Positions 1 through 14,300 of a stretch of DNA of 20,340 nucleotides are shown piece by piece. The DNA comes from Silene noctiflora (Eukaryota > Streptophyta > Magnoliopsida > Caryophyllales > Caryophyllaceae), in contig VHZZ01005159.1 in assembly GCA_009801015.1 (NCBI GenBank), positions 64,339 to 84,678 on the forward strand, given 5' to 3'. A program made the translations under genes and the position numbers. The notes under the pieces are model-generated. The model was not told the origin of the DNA and did not search any database. It was given only the letters and a program-made list of their open reading frames with translations. How positions within the stretch are numbered: position 1 is the stretch's first letter; each line of letters starts with the position of its first letter.

Positions 1-40
1 ATCGTGATCGCACTATTGTTGAGGACACTCACTCCAACAA

Positions 41-791
41 CCCATGCTTTTAAGAATATGCCCATGATACCCTTGAGGTTCTATTTTTATGCCCATGATA
101 CCCCTTAATGTAACGGCCGTTAACATAACGTTAAATTTTGATGACGTGACAATAATTAGTAAATTAAAAAAATTAATAATAAAAAAAATATAAATATAAA
201 TTTAAACAATACTCATGGTACCCCTGAGATTTGCACTTTTTCCCTAAATACCCCTACTTTTGTCAATAAAAGTGTTTGACTGGTTGTATCTCTTAGTTAC
301 GATATCAAAACGCTGCTATTTTTTTCCTAAGTTGATCATCTTTATAAGATCTTCATATTGAAAAAAAAAATCCCGTTTTTATGATATCTTAGACAAGCGT
401 TACGACTAGTCAAAGTTATTCGTTAAAGAAACTTTGACCGACTATAATCTCGATCACTTGTTCAAAAAATGAAGTTTTTTTTATTCCGAAATAATTGTCT
501 TTCTGAGGTCTATAATTTAGAAGAAAAAAATTTGCGGTTTTATGAACTCGTGGCTAGGAGATACGAGCAGTTAAAGTTATTTTGGAGAAAAATAGGGGTA
601 TCTGGGGAAAAAATCCAAACTTTAAGGATACCAGAATTATCCTATTTATTATTATTTTTAATTTACTAATTATTGTCACGTCATCAAAATTTAATGTTTT
701 GTTAACGGTCGTTATATTAAGAGTATCATGGGCACCAAAATGGAACCTCAAAAATACCATGGGCAAATTCTTAAAAGTAGGGTATCATGGG
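41..791. mobile_element. Long fold-back (palindromic) MITE-like element
   Basis: The left half reappears as the reverse complement of the right half almost to the centre. Outer arms match as CCCATG...TTTTAAGAA, then CCCATGATAC, then a stretch ending in TGACGTGACAATAATTAG (left 142-159, right about 666-683). The inner arms stay alignable through runs such as TTTTTCC-TA-ATACCCCTA. The centre is AGTCAAAGTT (409-418) against AACTTTGAC (about 430-437) with a loop of roughly 11 bp. Each end also carries short direct repeats of CCCATGATACC. No transposase frame is visible; short open frames inside follow the palindrome. The outer boundaries are approximate because I found no convincing target duplication. 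Long inverted arms of this kind fit a fold-back or Mutator-derived non-autonomous element, but the family is inference. Confidence 0.75.
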
Positions 792-936
792 AAATTGACA
801 AAATTTTCCGAAAATAAAAACTCATTTTTTAGAAACGAGGTCAAACTTCCTCTAAACGAAAAACCTCGTTCATATTTGTGTAAACGAAAAACAGAATAAC
901 ACCTACCTCGGACACCACCTATGCCAAGACCCCACC

Positions 937-944
937 TATAAATA
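937..944 (+). promoter_or_regulatory. Candidate TATA box of the CIPK23-like gene
   Basis: TATAAATA is preceded by CC-rich sequence, a plant-like TATA context. It would place transcription start near 965-985 and give a leader of about 640 nt before the ATG at 1618. That leader would contain several upstream ATGs (for example 1081 and 1084), so a start further downstream, or leader splicing, is also possible. Between the fold-back element and this box (792-936) I see no other recognisable motif. Confidence 0.45.
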
Positions 945-1454
945 TTTTAATTACAATTATCCAATCCAATTGCAGTAATCAGAGACCAAATCAACCTAAT
1001 TTAAAGAAAATTAAGTTTAACCCTTAAATCAAACAAACAATTAGCTTTATTTAATTTAATTGAATTATTAGCACACAATTATGATGCTAGTAATCTCTCC
1101 TAATCATACAATTTCCAATAATTTAACGCAATTTACTCTTTACAAATAAAAAACCCACCAACAATTTCTCAGAAAAACGTCTTTTTATGAATTTTTCTGA
1201 TCTCCTTGCAATTAGCTACAATCTTAATTACTAATTATTTCTTTCTGTTAATCTAAAGTTGCAATCTTTACCCCTTATTTAATCTTCCCTAATTTTTATC
1301 TTAATTAATTTTAATTAATATGATCATGGGTATTTTGTTGTATTATAATCTTCAATCATATCAATAATTATTTGAATTTTTATGGTAATATTTGATTAAA
1401 TCTTTAATTTTATTTGATACCCAATTGATTAAATTTTGTTAAGAGGGAGAAAAA

Positions 1455-1508
1455 ATGAAGGTTGAAAAGAGTCAGATTTGGCAACCTTGTAAGAAGAAGA
1501 GATTGTGA
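1455..1508 (+). CDS. Upstream ORF in the CIPK23 leader (17 codons)
   Basis: An ATG after a purine-rich stretch (GAGGGAGAAAAA) opens a short frame reading MKVEKSQIWQPCKKKRL and then TGA, about 110 nt before the main start. If the candidate leader intron at 1489-1608 is removed, the stop is lost. The frame then runs over the main ATG in another frame and ends at 1644-1646, giving 23 residues. Peptide function is unknown. Its value is as a possible translational brake. Transcription of this segment is inferred from position only. Confidence 0.35.
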   Translation: MKVEKSQIWQPCKKKRL

Positions 1509-1608
1509 TATTTTCCCATATTTAATTACAATACATTTATATTATTATTATTATTATATTATATATAATAAAACCAGTAAATAATAATCAAGAAAATAAT
1601 AATTTTAG
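1489..1608 (+). other. Candidate 5'UTR intron of CIPK23
   Basis: The segment begins GTAAGA and ends ATTTTAG just nine bases before the start codon. It is about 120 nt long and strikingly AT-rich, with an ATT-type microsatellite in the middle (about 1538-1560). These are the features of a plant intron, and they contrast with the less AT-rich bases on either side. No transcript evidence is available. Confidence 0.45.
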
Positions 1609-1617
1609 TGGAGAAAT

Positions 1618-7623
<6,006 letters not shown>

Positions 7624-7636
7624 TTTCTCCTTTGTG

Positions 7637-8290
7637 GTATGTTTCCATTTTCAACGAATTTGACTCCCAATCCATAGCAACCTTGGATCATTGGTAAAAC
7701 TAATAATAGAGGGATATCCACTAAAAAATCTCATTCTATTGGTCTCGACTCACCAAGCACCATTGTTGGCTTTGAAATATGATGGGAAAAGCAAAATGAC
7801 TCAAAAAACCGCCTTTTTTTATATATAATGCTGAGAAATAGCAGTTGGTCATATGCAATTCCTTGCGCAATTTTCATTGTGGATTTAGAGTAGTACTAGG
7901 ATAGGCGACTGACTTGGATAGCAGTTGGTCATATGCAAAATGACTCAAAACCGCCTTTTTTTTTCTCATGAGGTGAAGTCTAGTGTGTAAAACTTGGGTG
8001 AAAATCCAAAGGGATTCATGTTCAAGCGGCCAAGCCCCTCCAAGAGGAATCTAGCGAGGGTTATTTATGACCTAAGAATATGCCTTCTAGACTTGGAGCT
8101 GCCACCTTTGGTAAAAAAAGGGTTTTAGAGACTATTACCTTCGGAATTTCCTTCTAAACTTGTCAATTTCCCGACATTTATTATGTTTGGACTTTCTCAT
8201 CCCATATTCATACCATCTTAAAAAGTATAGCCTGCTTCAAATTTTTGTACTTGCCATTGGAGCGAATTATATTTATATATCATTCAGCAG
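7637..8290 (+). other. Possible 3'UTR intron of CIPK23
   Basis: Thirteen bases after the stop codon there is a strong donor, TGTG|GTATGT. At 8281-8290 CATTCAGCAG would be a good acceptor. This would make an intron of about 654 nt and put 8291 onward into the 3'UTR. The alternative is that transcription simply ends after 7623; I see no canonical AATAAA close to the stop. The evidence is splice-site shape only. Confidence 0.25.
7791..7962 (+). repeat. Rearranged pair of direct repeats
   Basis: Motif X (AAAATGACTCAAAA then CCGCC and a T-run) occurs at about 7793 and 7937. Motif Y (TAGCAGTTGGTCATATGCAA) occurs at about 7838 and 7919. The order is X-Y-Y-X, with the last Y running straight into the last X, so this is not a simple tandem copy. 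Both lie downstream of the CIPK23 stop. Function is unknown. Confidence 0.7.
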
Positions 8291-9018
8291 GTTTCTGATC
8301 TCTGATGTTCCAAAGATGGCGTCCTGACAAATCGTTAACTCAAAGTATCGATGATAGCAGTGATGGTGGCAGTGGTGGTTGCGCTACGTGGTCAAGTGAA
8401 TGGCTTCATTGGCTTATACTACGTAAACATAAAAGAACTTGTGCATTGTTGGATAAAGCATTGTTAAAGAGCATGTCATCTATCTCGAACTTGTGCCTTG
8501 TAATGTAGCCTGACTGTTCACTTGATCATCTTATATGAATATCAGATACTCGGTAATTTTTACTGGCGATAATGCAACAAGCAAGTATCGAGAGACTTGG
8601 ATGTGGAAATTAACTCTTTAGTCTGTCTATTAGACAATGCTATCTTGAAAGAGCCAAGTGCCTAAGAATTTGCTAAGCGTTTTGCACTAGAATGATTTTC
8701 ACAAACGGTATTCTCGACAACCGGTGTTTATATCGAATAGGAGAAACAAACTACGAACCACACTTAATATATAGGAGTATAAGTTATCTTATATGCAATA
8801 TTAAGTAAAAGTTTTCCTTTGTTTCAATTAATATTTCATTGACTATGATTGATTGATTGTAATGAGATTGGTTTTTACTAATTTTTTATTGATTAATTAA
8901 TACTCATAAAGCGGGTGACAAAAAAAATGTTTCGGGTGTTATATTCCACTTAAATATTATTGACATTTCTTAATAATGTGAATTATCATATTTTAGTTTC
9001 CATTAGGTTTGGTTGTAA
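8291..9018. other. Intergenic or 3'UTR sequence without a recognised gene
   Basis: A 67-codon open frame (8305-8508) resembles no family I know. The Gly/Ser-rich start reflects a GGTGGCAGTGGTGG run rather than a domain. It could be the 3'UTR exon of CIPK23 if the intron ending at 8290 is real. The rest is AT-rich, with a short GGAGTA piece near 8774 that may be a worn MITE end. Confidence 0.4.
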
Positions 9019-9252
9019 TTAGCGGGTAATAGGTTAGTCAAATTCGTTTTTGTCCATATCTCGACATCTCAACCGTTCCAATGTCCTGTTGAAGAAAGTT
9101 TTGCTGAGGATTTGGATGAGGAAGCTCGTGTTCATTCTACCGTTCTCCATCAACAAGTTTCTTACTCCAGATGCAGCATTACCGATTGCACTGTGCAGCC
9201 ATTTTGTCGAAAGTCGTCGTTCGAGGTTTTATCTTGTTCTGTTAGTTGTTAG
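9019..9252 (+). pseudogene. Open frame without ATG, possible gene fragment
   Basis: One frame stays open for 77 codons and ends at TAG 9250-9252. From about 9037 it looks protein-like: an acidic piece EESFAEDLDEEARV, then a Ser/Cys/Thr-rich tail. It has no start codon and is preceded by TAATAGGTTAG, which could be a splice acceptor. I do not recognise the product. It may be the last exon of a lost or captured gene, or chance. A competing frame starting at ATG 9050 looks less protein-like. Confidence 0.25.
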
Positions 9253-9299
9253 TATTTGATTCTAGAACGTAAAACAATCTATTTCTCCATTGTCCAAAA

Positions 9300-9450
9300 A
9301 AAAAAATTTAAAATTTTACGTTATTTATAACCATAAAATATATATTTTATTAAATTTAAATAGCGTGTTTTGTGTCCTAAATTACATGGGTTGTTGTATC
9401 ACGTATCCGTGTTCGTGTCCGCGTCCATGTCCGTTTTGATGCTACCTAGG
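9300..9450. repeat. Fragment of a GTGTCC-rich dispersed repeat
   Basis: An A/T-rich stretch is followed by repeated GTGTCCG-like units (GTATCCGTGTTCGTGTCCGC and on) and ends GATGCTACCTAGG. I recall plant dispersed repeats with this arrangement but cannot name the family. No matching opposite end is seen, so the copy looks truncated. It lies about 230 bp upstream of the mTERF start. Confidence 0.35.
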
Positions 9451-9605
9451 TTTTTAGGTCGGGTGTGGGCCAAAAATATCCAAATCATGTAAAGTTCCAA
9501 CCTTGTGATCACCTAATCCACAACGAGCCAGTAATATAACAACCAAGAGGCATGTGGTCGCCACAATTACTCCATCAAAGATAAGAAAATCAATCTTACA
9601 AAATC

Positions 9606-9608
<3 letters not shown>

Positions 9609-9638
<30 letters not shown>
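9609..9638 (+). repeat. (CAA)10 microsatellite in the mTERF leader
   Basis: Ten perfect CAA units lie 44 bp before the mTERF start codon, probably inside its 5'UTR. CAA-rich leaders are unstructured and are known to favour ribosome scanning. Repeat length is likely to vary between individuals. Confidence 0.9.
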
Positions 9639-9639
<1 letters not shown>

Positions 9640-9681
9640 ACATCCTCCAAATCCCATGACCTAAAATCAAACCAAATTACA

Positions 9682-10638
9682 ATGAAAGCATTAGCATCTG
9701 CACTATACACTTCTTCATGCTTAATTTCACCCCAAAATTCACCTCAAAATATAGACCAAACAACAAATTTAACACCAAAAATTCAAACACCAAAAATTCC
9801 TGCTAAAAGTCTCCTTGCACAAAACCCTCTATACTCTCAAACTCACCAAAACCTCTCCCTCCAATTCAAAGAAAAAATCCTATGTCTTGAAATCCTAGGT
9901 ATCGATACAGGCAAGGCGCTAGCGCTAAACCCGGCTCTCCATACCGCGTCTCTTTCGTCTATTCATGAGATAATTTCTTTTCTTCAGTCTAAAGGTATCC
10001 ATGATAAGGACTTACCGCGAATTTTTGGAATGTGTCCTCAAATTCTGACCTCTAACATAAAAACCGACTTAAACCCGGTTTTTAATTTTCTTTATTATGA
10101 TTTAGGCGTTCTGGAACGTAGTTTTCGGAAGGTGATTAATAAATGTCCAAGGTTGCTTATTTGTAGTGTTGGTAATCAGCTGAAACCAGCTCTGTTTTAC
10201 CTTAAGAGACTTGGGTTTACGGATTTTGTTACTTTGGCTAATAATGATCCTATTTTATTGGTTTCGAATGTCCAAAAAGTATTGATTCCTAAGTTGGAGT
10301 ACTTGATCAATTTGGGGATTAGCAAAGGCGAGGTGATTGAGATGGTGTTAAGGTGTCCGAGTCTGTTTACTTTCAGCATTGAGAATAATTTCAAGCCGAA
10401 ACTCGAGTATTTTCTTAGTGAAATGAAGGGTGATTTGCATGAATTGAAGGAGTTTCCACAGTATTTTGCATTTAGTTTGGAGAAGAGGATAATGCCGAGG
10501 CATTTGGAGGTTGTGGAGAGTGGTGTTGATGTTCCTCTGTCTCTTATGCTTAAGTCTACTGATGATGAATTCAATCAGCTTATTGGAAAAGTGCAAAAAC
10601 AGCCTATCAGTTATGATAGTAAATCATTTACACTTTGA
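9682..10638 (+). CDS. mTERF-domain protein, probably plastid (At2g34620-like)
   Basis: A single uninterrupted frame of 318 residues. Residues 1-55 are rich in Ser, Thr, Pro, Gln and Asn with only one acidic residue, fitting an organelle transit peptide, probably plastid. From about residue 62 (FKEKILCLEILGID) mTERF helical repeats follow: 92-124 (LPRIFGMCPQIL), 128-160 (VINKCPRLLI), 165-195 (NDPILLVSN), 202-231 (MVLRCPSLFTFS) and 237-266 (FPQYFAFSLEKRI). The recurring P-x-L/I/F-L pattern is the mTERF signature. The family binds organelle nucleic acid and affects transcription, splicing or translation in plastids and mitochondria. Length and sequence match my memory of Arabidopsis At2g34620 (about 303 residues, called mTERF10 in some papers). 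The ATG at 9682 is the first in frame after the CAA repeat. The gene is convergent with the prenyl synthase gene, as locus neighbours in Arabidopsis would suggest. Confidence 0.92.
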   Translation: MKALASALYTSSCLISPQNSPQNIDQTTNLTPKIQTPKIPAKSLLAQNPLYSQTHQNLSLQFKEKILCLEILGIDTGKALALNPALHTASLSSIHEIISFLQSKGIHDKDLPRIFGMCPQILTSNIKTDLNPVFNFLYYDLGVLERSFRKVINKCPRLLICSVGNQLKPALFYLKRLGFTDFVTLANNDPILLVSNVQKVLIPKLEYLINLGISKGEVIEMVLRCPSLFTFSIENNFKPKLEYFLSEMKGDLHELKEFPQYFAFSLEKRIMPRHLEVVESGVDVPLSLMLKSTDDEFNQLIGKVQKQPISYDSKSFTL

Positions 10639-10717
10639 AGCTCATCAGTTCGTTATGGGGGGACGGGGATGAGATTGGCTCATCCTACATTCGGAAATCA
10701 ACTAATTTCTTTTTGTT

Positions 10718-10723
10718 AATAAA
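10718..10723 (+). terminator. AATAAA poly(A) signal of the mTERF gene
   Basis: AATAAA lies 80 bp after the stop codon and is followed by TGTA and T/A-rich sequence (ATTGTATATTATATGTAA), the usual plant near-upstream element arrangement. Confidence 0.55.
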
Positions 10724-10844
10724 TGTAACAATATTGTATATTATATGTAAATGATTGTGGCTCAGGAGTATTATCCCTACAAAAATTCGCCTTTTATATT
10801 GTTTTATTCTAAATGGGATGACTTTACAGCGTAAAAATTAAATA

Positions 10845-10960
10845 ACTAAAGTTAGCTCAAGTGATAACAACTCTCTTTCGGGTTTCGATTCTTACCTGCA
10901 ACGTAGTGCTAAAAAAAGTGTAGAAATTAAAGAGCTTGAATTTGAGTTCAACGGAATTTT
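10845..10960 (+). mobile_element. tRNA-derived SINE-like relic
   Basis: TAGCTCAAGTG (10853-10863) resembles an RNA polymerase III A box, and GGTTTCGATTC (10881-10891) resembles a B box 17 bases later. CTTACCTGCAACG follows. This order is that of plant tRNA-derived SINE heads. It cannot fold as a full tRNA because no acceptor stem is visible. The copy is short and damaged. It sits in the 693-bp gap between the convergent mTERF and prenyl synthase genes; the rest of that gap (10964-11331) shows only a stray TACTCCGTA at about 11008. Confidence 0.45.
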
Positions 10961-11331
10961 TCTTTTGTTGGTACAAAGATAATACCTAACTAGTTAAAAT
11001 CTTTAATACTCCGTATGTAAATAGACAGGAAGAATTATGCACAATTATTTTGTCTGAAGAGGGCATATAAAAACAGTTTTGATTCGAAGTCCTGGCCATG
11101 GATAATACTTAATATAACAAAACAATGATCCCAACAATTACAACAGAAACTTTGACAGAACTTTCATTTTGCTACTTCCACCTCTTGAATAAATTAATCC
11201 AAATGATTCTATGGTTCAAAAAAATACCAGAGCTTTGGATTTCCTCATAATACATGGAGAGCTACTTGAAAAGATTAAACAAAAAATTGTTTAATGTGTC
11301 GATTATTGAGAAACTATAATTGACTGTATGT

Positions 11332-14300
11332 TCACTTGGTTCTAGTTATGACTATCTGTGTAAGTTCTACCAGTGCACGTCTCGATCTTCTGACCTCCTC
11401 ATCGTCATTCTCAGGCAGTGATTCGATGGCCTGAGCAGCTTTCGTTGCATGCTTTTGCGCTAAATCTTTTGCCTTTTGTATTCCTTGGCTTCTTCCGAGG
11501 TATTCGAGCGCCTGGTGGCACAATAGAGAATATTAATATATTCAGACATCATACAATATATAATAAGCCATACCCTCTGTTTATTGTCGTGTGTCGTCTC
11601 AGTTTTTCACATGTCAACACTCGCCTCCACTGATAAGTAAAGGCCAGGGGGGAATGAAAAAACCACGACTCGAGTCACAAAGAACAAATCAAATAAATTT
11701 AAAAAACGACCGACACCTACAGTTAGTATTTACTCGAGTTTATGAAAGTCTAAAGCAAGTTTTAGCTATTCCTCTATTCCACGGAGTATTTATTCCCAAC
11801 CATCTTTTTTGTCCCAGTAGAGCATTAGATCTAACAACTGTAATACTAGCAAGTTTTTCCATAAGATCTCCGAATGTCGGATATAAAATATATACTATCA
11901 ATTAGTTTTTTGTAAGACCACCCAATCCAACTACAATCTCAATAACTCTAAAAAAGTATAGAACCAATAAGTGATTACCCAATAATAAAGCCTGACCTCA
12001 CGATAATCTTATCACGAGACTGTTTCATACAAGAATATGTGAATTATAAATAAACTGCCATTTGTCTGCCCAATTGAGCACAAGAAAAGCATAACATCAC
12101 CAAGCCAAATAAGAGAGTATGCACTAATAAACAAAGCCGTATACTTACAATATCAACATCTGCAGAGTTGTCAAAGCCTCGTTGCACAACTTCAGATAAC
12201 TGAGGAAACTCCTCCATTGCAAACAATAGAGGAGCTGTAACGATTCCCTGCGGAAAAGCAAAACAATTGAGTTAGAAGATAACAAAACAATTGAATATAA
12301 TGGGAGAAGTTGGTGTCTAAAGCGGAGTATAATTTGGTGGGGACAAAGAGAATAAGACGACATGTTCGTAATGAAAATCAAAGAACCAGCCGAACAGCAA
12401 CAACAATAGTCACTTCCCACCCATGATTACCAATCTAATTGCTATTGCTAACATGAACGGAATCAAATGAAATTGTGGTTGCACCACAGTAATATAAAAG
12501 GATTTCAGAAATTAGTGAACTTTTTTTAACAATTTGAAACAGGGTCGGTCATAAAGAGTAGTGGATTACGTGACGGATATCAGAAAGTGAGCCTTTCCCG
12601 AGTGACGTAGATGTGCCCGTGTAGTCAAGAACGTCATCTATCAACTGAAATGCCAAACCCTGATAAGACAGAAATAGAAATAAAAATGGTAATAATTAGA
12701 GGGTTTGAAGATTTAAAAAAAAAAAATTTACTATGAACACTACCATTAGGACTTAGAAGGCACATTTCTTCATCCTTTCGTACACACCCTAATACGTTTT
12801 ATGGCCACTAGGCCCTCTCATATACTCAAAACAATAACGAATCATGTATTATCAAATTTAAACGACGAGTCTCAAAATAATACTTGCCAGATTTTTCCCA
12901 TACTCAAAAGCTAAGGTCGCAACTTCAGCTGTTTGGCCTGCAAGAAGAGCAATTGCTTTGCAACTATTTGAGATTAATGATGCAGTCTTGTAGTAGGTCT
13001 TCTGCATATAATACTCCATGCTACAAAAGGAAATAAAAAATTAAAATGTAACTATCACGAATTGCCGATAAATCAGATTGAGCTTTGCTTCAGAAGAACT
13101 AGAATATTTGGGTCTACGACACGAGAAGTACAACATTTATTCTATCTGCAACGATAGTTCAGAATTGATAACACAAATACCCTTTAAGAAAAACCACAGG
13201 AACAGCACCAGACCAAAAGTTATAGCTACAAGAGAAGAACATACTTTAAACGCTGTTCAGATGTCGTTGTCATCTGCATTGTCTCACCAGTAACAAGATG
13301 TTCTACAACTTTAGCTAGTAAAGATACAACCTGCACGACATGGTTTCTTAATCCCCGGAACAAATGAGACCCGCGAGCCAAAATTTAGAACTGAAAGGCA
13401 TAAATTTGGTGTCTAAAATTTTGAAACTTTACCTCTGTGTTGTTTAAAGAAGCCAGAGCTACACAAGCCCTTGAGAGTAAGAAATCACCAGCTAGAACTG
13501 CTAACTGCACTGCACCAAAGATATAAAGTCAAGAAACATATGCTAAAATATCATTTATATCTGTAAGTAGAACATACCTTCCTATAAATGAAACCTCTGC
13601 GTAAATCCAATTATACATTATCAAGCTTTACGCTTTTTTGATGTTTTGTCTTTGATACCGGAAACAAGCCTAGAGAATAGGAGACGGAATAATATGCCTT
13701 ATCCTAGATACCAAAAACAAGCCTCGATAATAAAATATTAAGGATTACAACTAAGGTTAATACATTCAAGACTCTTTATCGGCTACAACCCATGAATAAG
13801 TGTCGGGAATGATCCATTTACGGATGCTTAGAAATAGTGTCCCAAATCACCTAAAGCTTTACTATTGGTCTCAAGATACACCTATATGTGGACAGAAGTA
13901 AGAACTATGATTATGAGCTTATCGAATTTCATTCCAAAGACTACTTAGAAAAGTGCTTTAAAATGAGATATTCAGGCAGTTGGTTTGGTTTGAAAGAGCT
14001 CTTTTCTTTTCAAGGATACATCAATCTTTAGAATACACTACTCCTTTCGTTTCCCATTATAAGTTGTTTTAGGAAAAAATAAAAAAAAATAAAAAAATAA
14101 CTAACTTTCCATCAAGCACCATCCACATGCTAGAAGAGACAACAAGAACATTACCTTATTTCCCATGACTGAATTCAACGAACTAATACCACGTCTAGTG
14201 TCAGCATCATCGAGAACGTCATCATGCAGAAGACTGGCCACCTAACACACACGAAGAATAAAGAGGTTTTAAACCCACTATAAGATACAAGTCATAAAAG

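Noticed and set aside
469-899. Three overlapping open frames near the left end (469-669, 554-766, 582-899)
   Set aside because: They lie in or run out of the fold-back palindrome, have low-complexity AT-rich composition and resemble no protein.
8305-8508. 67-codon frame with Gly/Ser run as a small gene
   Set aside because: No recognisable domain, and it may be CIPK23 3'UTR; not enough to call a gene.
10197-10596. Two long minus-strand frames inside the mTERF gene
   Set aside because: They are antisense shadows of a clearly coding mTERF frame.
10853-10891. tRNA gene suggested by A-box and B-box motifs
   Set aside because: No acceptor stem or anticodon arm can be drawn; it fits a SINE head better.
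11591-11905. 104-codon plus-strand frame
   Set aside because: It lies inside synthase intron 11 with no family resemblance and biased composition.
13078-13293. 71-codon plus-strand frame
   Set aside because: It is antisense to synthase exon 8 and intron 8.
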